A stretch of DNA of 64,000 nt. It comes from Xiamenia xianingshaonis (GTDB taxonomy: Bacteria; Actinomycetota; Coriobacteriia; Coriobacteriales; Eggerthellaceae). Position numbers and translations under genes: made by a program. Positions 26,095 to 34,108 of this stretch are shown here, piece by piece (the first letter of the stretch is position 1; each line of letters starts with the position of its first letter). The stretch spans positions 1,984,001 to 2,048,000 of the forward strand of contig NZ_CP072829.1 of assembly GCF_017945865.1 (NCBI RefSeq), given 5' to 3'. A model generated the notes under the pieces. It saw only the letters and a list, made by a program, of their open reading frames with translations, made no database searches and was not told the DNA's origin.

Positions 26095-28875
26095 ATGGCA
26101 CGCCGCAACATCGAACTCGTGCTGCTGTGCATCGCAGCCCCGCTCGTCGGGCTGCTGTTTGCCATGATAGCCATCAACAACGGCCAGGTCGTCGACGTGA
26201 ACACGCTCGGGGTGCCGCTTGGCATCTTCGGCGCGTTTTTCGTCGCCCACCTCACCCTGCGCGCGTTCGCGCCCGGAGCCGACCCGGCCATCTTGCCGCT
26301 GTCGTTCGCGCTGTCGGGCATCGGCATCGCGTTCGTCACGCGCTTGCGGCCCGATCTGGCGGTCGGCCAGCTCTTGTGGCTGTTCGTCGGCATTGGGTGC
26401 ATGATCGTCATCGTGGCGTTCTTCCGCAACCTCGACAAGGTCGTCAACTACAAATACACCCTCATGATCGTCGGCTTCGTGCTGCTGCTGTCGCCCCTCA
26501 TTCCGGGCCTTGGCCAGGAGATCTACGGCAGCCGCATCTGGCTGCACTTTGGCAGCTACTCGTTCCAGCCGGGCGAGGTCGCCAAGCTCGTCATCGTGCT
26601 GTTTCTCGCCGGCTACCTGGCCCAAAACCGCGAAATGCTGTCCGTCTTCACCGTGCGCGTCGGCCCCTTCCGCCTGCCCGACGCCCGCACGCTCATGCCG
26701 CTTTTGCTCATGTGGGGCGTCGCGCTGCTCATCGTCGTGTTCGAAAAGGACCTGGGCAGCGCCGTGGTGTTCTTCTTCGTGTTCCTCATCATGCTCTACG
26801 TGGCCACGGGCAAGAAGTTCTACCTCGTCTGCGGCCTGCTGCTCATCGCCGTGGGCGGCCTGGGCGCGTTCGCGGTGTTCGACCACGTGCAAATCCGCGT
26901 GCAGACCTGGCTCGACCCGTTCGCTGACGCGCAGAACACGGGATACCAGCTGACGCAGGCCATCTACTCCATCGCCGACGGCGACCTGTTCGGCGTGGGG
27001 CTCGGGCGCGGCCTGGCGGGCGACATCCCCATTCCGGTGGTGGAAAGCGACTTCATCTTCGCCGCCATCGCTGAAGAAATCGGCCTTTTGGGCGCCGCGG
27101 GGCTGCTGCTGCTGTTCCTGTGCTTCTGCATCCGCGGCTTCGTGACCGCCGCGCGCGCGAAAAGCGACGTCAGCTCGTTCATCGCCGTGGGCATGACGAG
27201 CATCATCGTGCTGCAGGCGTTCATCATCGTCGGCGGCGTGACCAGACTCATCCCGCTGACCGGCCTGACGCTGCCCTTCATCAGCCAGGGCGGCTCGTCG
27301 CTGCTTGCCAGCTTCATCGCCGTGGGCTTCTTGCTGCGCTGCGGCGACGAGGGCACCGGCGTCGCCAAGGAAATGACGAGCGCCACCGCCGCGCTTTCCA
27401 CCAACAGCGTGCTCGGGCGCGTGTCGCTTGGGAAGCGCCTGACCAACACAATGATTATCTTTTCACTCATGTTTGCGGCGCTCGTGGCCAACCTCACGTG
27501 GATCATGGTCATCCAGGCCGACTACTACCAAAACCATGCGGGCAACAACCACGTCATGATGAAGGAGGCTCGCAACGAGCGCGGTACCGTTTCGACCTAC
27601 GACGGCGTGGTGCTGGCGCAAAGCGTGCCGACCGACAACGGCACCTACGAGCGCACCTACCCCGCCGGCGACCTGGCCAGCCACGTGATCGGCTATGCGT
27701 CGGACCAGTACGGCACCGCGGGCATCGAAGCGGCGTGCAACGACACGCTGCGCGGGCAGGAGAACTTTGCGAGCATCACCGACGTCATGAACTCGCTTGC
27801 CGGCGCGAGCGTGCCCGGCAACGACGTGACGCTCACGCTGAACGCGAAGGTCCAGCAAGCCGCCCAGGACGCGCTGGCAGGATCGGTCGGTGCTTGTGTC
27901 GTACTTGATCCTGAAACAGGCGCGGTGCTGGCGATGGCCTCGGCGCCCACCTATGCCGCCGCCGACTTCGCCACCATGCTCTCAAACGCCGCATCCGATG
28001 GCGCTGACGACGAATCGGCCCTGCTCAACCGCGCGACCCAGGCGCTCTACGCTCCCGGCTCCACGTTCAAGATGGTCACGCTGGCGACCGCGCTGCAAGA
28101 CGGCATCGTCGACGAGAACACCGTGTTCAACTCGCCCGGCACCATGACCATCGGCAACGCGCCGGTCACCAACTTCGAAGGCAACGACTACGGCCAGCTG
28201 ACGGTCACACAGGCCACCGCGCTGTCGTCCAACACGGTGTTCGGCCAGCTGGGCGTCGAGATGGGAGCGCAACGCCTCGTGGAAGGGGCCGACCAGTTCG
28301 GCTTCGACCGCACCATCGACTTCCCGCTGCCGCTGTACACCTCGCTCATGCCCGACCCCGCCGACATGACGGAATGGGAGACCGCCTGGGCCGCCGCCGG
28401 CGAGCCGGTGGGCGAAAACCAAACCGAAAACCACCCCAGCCCCAGCGGCCCACAGGCCACCGTGCTTGAAATGGCCCTGGTGGGAGCCGGCATCGCCAAC
28501 CAAGGCGCCATCATGCAGCCCTACCTGGTGGACGGCATCTACAACGCCAACGGATCGCGCAGCTTCACCGCCGCGCCGAGCAAGCTTTCGCAAGCGGTGG
28601 ACGCCGACATCGCCGACCGCACGAAAGAGGTGCTGAAGTCCGTCGTGACGTCGGGCACCGGCACCGCAGCGGCCATTCCCGGCGTTGAAGTGGCTGGAAA
28701 GACCGGCACCGCCGAAAAGGAAGACTCCAACGACAGCTGGTTCGTGGGCATGGCGCCCGCTGAAAACCCGCGTGCCGTCGTCGCGATCATCATCGAGGAC
28801 GGAGCCGAAGGAGCCGGCGCCGAAAAAGCGCAGAATGTGTTGAAAACCGCCCTGGAAGTTCAGGGACTTTTATAA
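26095..28875 (+). CDS. Fused SEDS glycosyltransferase (RodA/FtsW) and class B penicillin-binding protein
   Basis: The 926-residue protein joins two proteins that are separate (rodA, pbpA) in most actinobacteria. Residues 1-425 are a SEDS polymerase with about ten to twelve membrane segments and conserved motifs (GSRIWLHFG, FQPGEV, EKDLGSAVVFF, SDFIFAAIAEEIGL, PFISQGGSS). Residues from about 450 form a PBP2-like transpeptidase with one membrane helix, SxxK in PGSTFKM near 655, SxN in LSSNTVF near 711 and KTG in AGKTGTAEK near 868. Together they polymerise and cross-link peptidoglycan at the cell surface. The frame is continuous and no stop or frameshift lies at the junction. Confidence 0.93.
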   Translation: MARRNIELVLLCIAAPLVGLLFAMIAINNGQVVDVNTLGVPLGIFGAFFVAHLTLRAFAPGADPAILPLSFALSGIGIAFVTRLRPDLAVGQLLWLFVGIGCMIVIVAFFRNLDKVVNYKYTLMIVGFVLLLSPLIPGLGQEIYGSRIWLHFGSYSFQPGEVAKLVIVLFLAGYLAQNREMLSVFTVRVGPFRLPDARTLMPLLLMWGVALLIVVFEKDLGSAVVFFFVFLIMLYVATGKKFYLVCGLLLIAVGGLGAFAVFDHVQIRVQTWLDPFADAQNTGYQLTQAIYSIADGDLFGVGLGRGLAGDIPIPVVESDFIFAAIAEEIGLLGAAGLLLLFLCFCIRGFVTAARAKSDVSSFIAVGMTSIIVLQAFIIVGGVTRLIPLTGLTLPFISQGGSSLLASFIAVGFLLRCGDEGTGVAKEMTSATAALSTNSVLGRVSLGKRLTNTMIIFSLMFAALVANLTWIMVIQADYYQNHAGNNHVMMKEARNERGTVSTYDGVVLAQSVPTDNGTYERTYPAGDLASHVIGYASDQYGTAGIEAACNDTLRGQENFASITDVMNSLAGASVPGNDVTLTLNAKVQQAAQDALAGSVGACVVLDPETGAVLAMASAPTYAAADFATMLSNAASDGADDESALLNRATQALYAPGSTFKMVTLATALQDGIVDENTVFNSPGTMTIGNAPVTNFEGNDYGQLTVTQATALSSNTVFGQLGVEMGAQRLVEGADQFGFDRTIDFPLPLYTSLMPDPADMTEWETAWAAAGEPVGENQTENHPSPSGPQATVLEMALVGAGIANQGAIMQPYLVDGIYNANGSRSFTAAPSKLSQAVDADIADRTKEVLKSVVTSGTGTAAAIPGVEVAGKTGTAEKEDSNDSWFVGMAPAENPRAVVAIIIEDGAEGAGAEKAQNVLKTALEVQGLL

Positions 28876-28958
28876 AACGTGTATGCTGGAAGGCCAAGTG
28901 TTTCTATGAACAACAACAGATCCCATAGCCCCAGCATGTGTCCAAAAGGAGTTTAAAC

Positions 28959-31091
28959 GTGACCGGAACCATGATTGGACGGACCTTCAACAGTCGTTAC
29001 CAGATAACGGAGCGCATCGGCATCGGCGGCATGGCCGAGGTGTACCAGGCCCAGGACAAGGTCTTGGGGCGCATGGTCGCCGTGAAAGTCATGCTCCCGC
29101 AGTACGCCTCCGATCCCGCCTTCACCCAGCGCTTCAAGCAGGAGGCCGCCGCAGCCGCAAACCTGCAAAGCCCCTACATCGTCAACATCTACGACTGGGG
29201 CCAAGACAAGGGCACGTACTACATCGTCATGGAATACGTGCGCGGCAGCGACCTGAAAACGGCCATCAACGAGCGCGGCATCATCAACCAGCGCAAGTCG
29301 GCCGAGATCGCCTCCCAGGTGTGCCAGGCGCTTTCCGTCGCGCACGGGCTTGACATCGTGCACCGCGACATCAAGCCGCAGAACATCATGGTGCAGCCCG
29401 ACGGCAACGTGAAGGTGATGGACTTCGGCATCGCCCGCGCGAAGAACTCCGTCATGTCCAAGACGTCAACCGTGCTGGGCACCGCGCACTACATTTCGCC
29501 TGAACAGGCCCAAGGCAAGGACCTCACCGCCGCGAGCGACATCTATTCGCTCGGCGTGGTGCTGTACGAATCGGTCACCGGACAGCTGCCCTTCGACGGG
29601 CCCGACGCGGTCAGCGTGGCGCTCAAGCAGGTGAACGACCTGCCGCTGCCGCCAGGCGACATCAACCCCGATGTCGACCCAGACCTCGAGGCCATCATCA
29701 TGAAGGCCATGCAGAAAGACCCGAACGCCCGCTTCGCCACCGCCAAGGACATGCGCCTGGCCCTGAACGACTACCTGGCCGGGCGGCCGGTCAACCTGCC
29801 CGCCAGCTTTGCCGACGCCCAAACCGAGCTGCTCGGCGCCGTCCCGCCCATCGACACCGGCGCCGTCACCACGGTCATTCCGCCGGCGGGCGGCCTGCAC
29901 ACCAACCCGGCGAACTCGGGGCCGCTCGGAGGCTCCGGCGGCACGTCGACCATGGACATGCCGAAAAAGTCGAGCAAGAAGGGCATCGCCGTGGTCATCG
30001 CCGTCATCGCGGCGCTGGCCGTCATTGGCGGCATTGCGTTTGCGCTGATCGGCGGCGGGGGTGGCGGCGACAGCGAGCGCATCGTCGTTCCGGACGTGGC
30101 CAACAAGCCGCTGGAAGTGGCTGTCGCCACGCTCGAAGAAGAGGGCTTCGCCATCGGCACCATCGAGGAAGTGCCCAACAAGACGGTCGAAGCCGGCAAC
30201 GTGATCAGCACCGATCCGTCGGCCAACACGAAGCAGGACCGCGGAACCGCCGTCAACCTGAAGGTGTCGAAGGGCGAAGACGAGTCGAACGAGCTGATCG
30301 ACGTGCCCGACCTGACGAACAAGACCGCGTCCGAAGCGCGAAAGGCCCTGGAAGACGCAGGCCTGAAGCCCAAGGAGGGCAAGGCCGAAAACTCCGACGA
30401 CGTCGAGAAGGACCGCGTGGCGCGCCAAGACCCGACGGGCGGCACGCAAGTGGAAGAAGGCTCGACCGTCACCTATTACCTGTCGCTTGGCAAAAAACAG
30501 GAAAAGGTGCCCAACGTCATCGGCCAGACGCTTGATTCGGGCGCAAAGATCTTGAACGACGCAGGCTTTTTGGTGGGCAACTACGACAACCCCACCTACG
30601 TCGAAAGCGACCAGCCCTACAACACCATCCTGGCGCAGGACCCGGTGGCAGGGTCTGACCTGGGCAAGAACGGCAGCGTGAACGTGACCCTCAGCCGCGG
30701 CCCGAAGCCTACCTCTTACGGCGTGTACGTCAACGCGAGCGGCGGCGGCTCGGTCACCACGTCAAGCTCTGCCGTGGACGAAGGCGGGTCGGTGACCGTG
30801 ACCATCGTGCCTGACGCCGGCTATGTAGTCAGCTCGGCAACCGGCGTCGACGGCGTGGCATCGAACGGAGGCACGTACACCATCAGCAACGTGCAGGGCG
30901 ACGTGAGCATCAACGTGACGTTCCAGCAGGTCCAGCCGACAACGCCCGACACCAACACCGACACCGATTCCGGCACGGGCACCGGCACCACGACCAACCC
31001 GTCCGAACCGACAAGCCCCGACACGTCGTCCCCCGACAGCGAGCAGGTCGCAGCCCAAAGCGACGCCGGCAGCGCTACGGCGATGAGCTAG
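28959..31091 (+). CDS. pknB: PASTA-domain serine/threonine protein kinase PknB with C-terminal InlB-type B-repeat
   Basis: The 710-residue protein has an N-terminal kinase domain (about residues 10-275) with VAVKVM (Lys near 43), HRDIKPQN near 135 and DFG near 155. A juxtamembrane linker and one membrane helix (about 342-364) lead to three PASTA domains (about 375-442, 446-508, 514-582) that sense muropeptides or lipid II. After these comes an unusual 70-residue Gly/Ser/Val-rich domain (SGGGSVTTSSSAVDEGGSV, then VPDAGYVVSS) resembling divergent InlB B-repeats, and a Thr/Asp/Ser-rich tail. The GTG start at 28959 is chosen because AAAAGGAG lies seven bases upstream. Confidence 0.94.
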   Translation: MTGTMIGRTFNSRYQITERIGIGGMAEVYQAQDKVLGRMVAVKVMLPQYASDPAFTQRFKQEAAAAANLQSPYIVNIYDWGQDKGTYYIVMEYVRGSDLKTAINERGIINQRKSAEIASQVCQALSVAHGLDIVHRDIKPQNIMVQPDGNVKVMDFGIARAKNSVMSKTSTVLGTAHYISPEQAQGKDLTAASDIYSLGVVLYESVTGQLPFDGPDAVSVALKQVNDLPLPPGDINPDVDPDLEAIIMKAMQKDPNARFATAKDMRLALNDYLAGRPVNLPASFADAQTELLGAVPPIDTGAVTTVIPPAGGLHTNPANSGPLGGSGGTSTMDMPKKSSKKGIAVVIAVIAALAVIGGIAFALIGGGGGGDSERIVVPDVANKPLEVAVATLEEEGFAIGTIEEVPNKTVEAGNVISTDPSANTKQDRGTAVNLKVSKGEDESNELIDVPDLTNKTASEARKALEDAGLKPKEGKAENSDDVEKDRVARQDPTGGTQVEEGSTVTYYLSLGKKQEKVPNVIGQTLDSGAKILNDAGFLVGNYDNPTYVESDQPYNTILAQDPVAGSDLGKNGSVNVTLSRGPKPTSYGVYVNASGGGSVTTSSSAVDEGGSVTVTIVPDAGYVVSSATGVDGVASNGGTYTISNVQGDVSINVTFQQVQPTTPDTNTDTDSGTGTGTTTNPSEPTSPDTSSPDSEQVAAQSDAGSATAMS

Positions 31092-31170
31092 CGCTACGAG
31101 GGAAGCAGCGCGGCGAAGAAGGCAGCAGCGCAGCGGGGAAGGCAGCAGCACCGCAGGCAGCGCTTCAGCA

Positions 31171-31321
31171 GGCTAGCGTGCGGAGGGCGCAGGAGCGCAG
31201 CTGGCGGCACCGCGGCGAGCTAGCGTGCGAAGGGCAGCGCGGCGGCAGGCTAGCGTGCGGGCAGCAGCCGAACCGAACCGGCACGACAAAGGGCGCTGGC
31301 ACCACGGCAGGCTAGCGTGCG
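31171..31321. repeat. Four interspersed GGCTAGCGTGCG repeats
   Basis: GCTAGCGTGCG occurs at 31172, 31219, 31249 and 31311, each usually preceded by GCAG or GGCA and followed by a purine. The intervals are about 47, 30 and 62 bases, so it is not a regular array. It lies directly after pknB. Confidence 0.75.
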
Positions 31322-31364
31322 AAGGCCCGACAGCAGAAGAGGCTGTCGGGCCTTCGGCTTTTCT
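31321..31364 (+). terminator. Rho-independent terminator of the fha-pknB operon
   Basis: AAGGCCCGACAGC pairs perfectly with GCTGTCGGGCCTT over 13 bases around a 7-base loop, followed by CGGCTTTTCT. Confidence 0.85.
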
Positions 31365-31458
31365 CAGTCGACCGAAACCAGCACGACCGCCTTCACCACC
31401 CCCCGCCGCAAGACCCGCGCCGACAAATCGGCTGTTGCGCCGCTTTTCTTCGCCTCTC

Positions 31459-31714
31459 ATGTGAAGAAATTGTGTACTGGAGATAAAACAGAGCGATTTG
31501 CCCCCTTCGCGCATCATTTTGCTGAAAATTCCGGGATTTTGCCTACAAAATCGACCTTCAACCCCTCCATCTGAGCCGATTTCGGTGTTTTTGCGTTAAA
31601 AACTACCGCATATATGCGGAATTTCTTATTATTCTCAACTAGCCATAATACCGAAATGATGCGCAAACGGCAAAAACAGGTATCAATAATCTCCAATACA
31701 CAATTTCTACAAAT
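31459..31714. repeat. Dispersed ~250-bp inverted-repeat element, copy B
   Basis: The left end is ATGTGAAGAAATTGTGTA then CTGGAGAT. The right end, on the other strand, is ATTTGTAGAAATTGTGTA then TTGGAGAT. The inner pair is GCGCATCATTTTG near 31509 and GAAATGATGCGC near 31653. The centre reads CTACCGCATATATGCGG, itself palindromic. The centre matches copy D in reverse orientation. Confidence 0.88.
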
Positions 31715-31989
31715 TAAAGCGCGGCCGCAAAAGCCCCCCCCCCGATGCCGTCAACCAGACCGCCCGCTTCTGCGGCGCCCCCAGTGCCGCCTGGCCAGGC
31801 CGCCCACTTCTGCGGCGCCCAACAAACCTGCTGCTCAAGACCGAATTTCCGCCAACGTGCCCACGCCGCCGCCCGCAAGCCCATCCGGCGTGGGCGTCGC
31901 GTTTCCGCTTCCAGCTTCACCGCCCCCTTGGACGTTGCGCTTCCCTGGGCGATAATGGCACCCTGCAAGCAAAACGGAAGGCGGAGTCG

Positions 31990-32700
31990 GTGAACCGTAT
32001 ATTATTAGTAGAGGACGACGGCGATTTGGCTCGCATCGTGGCTCGGTATCTGGAAGGCGAAGGGATGGCCGTGCGTGTGGCGCCCAGCGCCGAAGACGCC
32101 TACGACCTGCTGACAAATTCAGTGTTTGACCTGGTAGTGCTCGACATCAACCTGCCGGGCGACGACGGGCTGTCGGCTTGCCGGAACCTGCGGGCCGCAA
32201 GCGACGTGCCAATCATTTTCGCGACGGCCCGCGTGGACGAGGGCGACCGCGTGGCCGGGCTGGATCTGGGCGGCGACGGCTATCTGTCGAAGCCGTATTC
32301 GTTGCGCGAGCTGCGGTCTTACATCGAAGCGCTGCTGCGACGCTTCGGGAAGACGGCGGGCGGCAGCGTCGTGCGGCAAGGGCCGTTCGAGATCGACACG
32401 GCTGCCGAAATCGTTCGCAAGGCGGGCGAAGCGGTCGCGCTGGCACCGAAGGAATTTGCGCTGGCGGCGTTCCTTATGACGCACGAAGGCGAAACCCTGT
32501 CAAAAGAACGCCTGATCAGCGAGGTGTGGGGCGCGTTTTGCGACGTCGAGCCGCAAACGGTGGCCGTGCACATGAGCTGGCTGCGGTCGAAGTTGGAAGA
32601 CGACCCGGCGCACCCGAAGCACTTCCTCACCGTTCACGGGCGGGGGTATCGGTTCGTCGCGAAGCCGAACGACGACCTGTCGCAGCAAGGGCGGCTATGA
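31990..32700 (+). CDS. OmpR-family response regulator
   Basis: The 236-residue protein has a receiver domain with ED pair (VEDDGDL), the phosphorylated Asp in VVLDINLPG near residue 51, and KPYS near 101. A winged-helix DNA-binding domain fills residues about 135-228 (LAPKEFALAAFLMTHEGE, then VHMSWLRSKL and HGRGYRFV). The GTG at 31990 is preceded by GGAAGGCGG. The stop overlaps the histidine kinase start (ATGA). It probably controls the ABC/FtsX exporter that now lies beyond the Wadjet genes. Confidence 0.94.
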   Translation: MNRILLVEDDGDLARIVARYLEGEGMAVRVAPSAEDAYDLLTNSVFDLVVLDINLPGDDGLSACRNLRAASDVPIIFATARVDEGDRVAGLDLGGDGYLSKPYSLRELRSYIEALLRRFGKTAGGSVVRQGPFEIDTAAEIVRKAGEAVALAPKEFALAAFLMTHEGETLSKERLISEVWGAFCDVEPQTVAVHMSWLRSKLEDDPAHPKHFLTVHGRGYRFVAKPNDDLSQQGRL

Positions 32701-34013
32701 GCGGGCGGGCGGCAGGATCGGAAGGAAAGCGCATCGTCCGGCGGCTTGTAGGGTTTTCGCTGACTCTAACGGTCATCATTGCGGCGTCGGGGCTGGCAGC
32801 GGGCTGCATCGCCTTGAACGACGCCAGCTCTCAGGCGCTGCACGCGCAGATCGTCGCCCTCAACGACACCCGGGTCGCGCTGCAGGAAAGCTCCGAGGCG
32901 GAAGGCCTCGCGGAAAGCGGCGCCGCCAGCCCCGACGAGACAAGCGCGCCGGAAGCCGCGCGCGAATCCGGCGCGGAAGGAGAACCGGCCGGCGCCGGCA
33001 ATCCCACCCAAGCCGCCGATGCCGCGCTCGCGCAAGCCCAAGACACGCTGCGAGAAGCGGCCGACGTGCAAAACATTGCCGCCGTCTTCGCCGTATCGGC
33101 CGTCACGCTGCTGGCGATCGCGGCGGTGTGGGGCCTCGTCGCCTACTTGTACGTCACCGTCGTGCGCCCGTTCCTGCACCTGGAATCGTTCGCCGCCGAC
33201 GTGGCCGCCGGAAACCTCGACGCGCCGCTCGCCTATGAGCGCAGCAACCCGTTTGGCCGCTTTACCTGGGCTTTCGATGCTATGCGCGTCGATTTGAAAC
33301 GCGCCCGGGCCGCCGAAGCGCAAGCCGTCGAAGCCGCAAAGACCACCGTCGCCTCGCTTTCGCACGACATCAAAACGCCCATCGCGTCCATCCGCGCGTA
33401 CTCCGAAGCCCTGGAGCTGGGCCTTGACCGCACGCCCGAGGAACGCGCCGAATACACCGCGCTCATCATGCGCAAGTGCGACGACGTGGCGGCGCTGGCC
33501 AGCGACCTGTTCACGCATTCGCTCGCCGAGCTGGACCGCATCGCCGTAAAGCCCGCACCGGCCCCCATCGCCGAAACCGTGCGCGCCGCCGTGACCGACT
33601 TCGACGCTTCGGGAAAAGTTAGCATAAGGCAACTTGACGAAGCGACCGTCCGCCACGACCCGCAGCGCCTGACCGAAGCGCTCGAAAACCTGCTCGCCAA
33701 TGCCCGCAAGTACGCGCCCGACGTGCCGGTCGAGGTCAGCGGTGCCCGGTGTCCCGACCGCGCCGTCTATGTGCTGCATGTGCGCGACTTCGGCCCCGGC
33801 ATGCCAGCCGAGGACCTCCCCTTCGCCTTCGACCGCTTCTTCCGCGGCTCCAACGCCGGCGACGCCCCCGGCGCGGGCCTGGGACTCTACATCGTGCGCC
33901 ACCTGGTCGAACGCATGGGCGGCACCGTCCACGCCGAAAACGCCGGCCCCGGCCTGCGCGTCGTCATCGTCCTGCCGCTGGAAAACCCCCTGCGACACGA
34001 CCCGAAAGTTTGA
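32697..34013 (+). CDS. Sensor histidine kinase
   Basis: The 438-residue protein has two membrane helices (about residues 17-38 and 131-153) around an extracytoplasmic domain of about 90 residues rich in Ala/Glu. HAMP-like and HisKA regions follow, with the phospho-acceptor His in SLSHDIKTPIAS near residue 222, then an ATPase domain with NLLANARKYAP, DFGPGMP and GAGLGLYIVRHLVERMGG. It phosphorylates the overlapping response regulator. TCS genes of this type usually precede ABC/FtsX exporter genes; here the next such genes are 7 kb downstream. Confidence 0.94.
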   Translation: MSGRAAGSEGKRIVRRLVGFSLTLTVIIAASGLAAGCIALNDASSQALHAQIVALNDTRVALQESSEAEGLAESGAASPDETSAPEAARESGAEGEPAGAGNPTQAADAALAQAQDTLREAADVQNIAAVFAVSAVTLLAIAAVWGLVAYLYVTVVRPFLHLESFAADVAAGNLDAPLAYERSNPFGRFTWAFDAMRVDLKRARAAEAQAVEAAKTTVASLSHDIKTPIASIRAYSEALELGLDRTPEERAEYTALIMRKCDDVAALASDLFTHSLAELDRIAVKPAPAPIAETVRAAVTDFDASGKVSIRQLDEATVRHDPQRLTEALENLLANARKYAPDVPVEVSGARCPDRAVYVLHVRDFGPGMPAEDLPFAFDRFFRGSNAGDAPGAGLGLYIVRHLVERMGGTVHAENAGPGLRVVIVLPLENPLRHDPKV

Positions 34014-34108
34014 CGCATTCTCTGTCGGTCCATGAACGGCTCGCCCCGAAGGCGGCACTTCCCCTATACTGTTTTTTCGTATCGTCAGCGCCTCGGAAAG
34101 GAGCGCCT

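Larger units (their letters stand above)
31092..31989. other. Long intergenic region with repeats and a terminator
   Basis: About 900 bases without a supported gene. It holds, in order, four short GGCTAGCGTGCG repeats, the pknB operon terminator, copy B of the 250-bp inverted-repeat element, a run of ten C at 31734-31743, and GC-rich sequence with two CACTTCTGCGGCGCCC-like repeats before the response regulator. Confidence 0.75.

Noticed and set aside
31171-31321. A CRISPR array
   Set aside because: The repeats are only 11-12 bases and unevenly spaced, without cas genes nearby.
31734-31743. A phase-variable poly-C tract
   Set aside because: The run of ten C is intergenic and not placed between recognisable promoter elements or within a frame, so a switching role has no support beyond its length.
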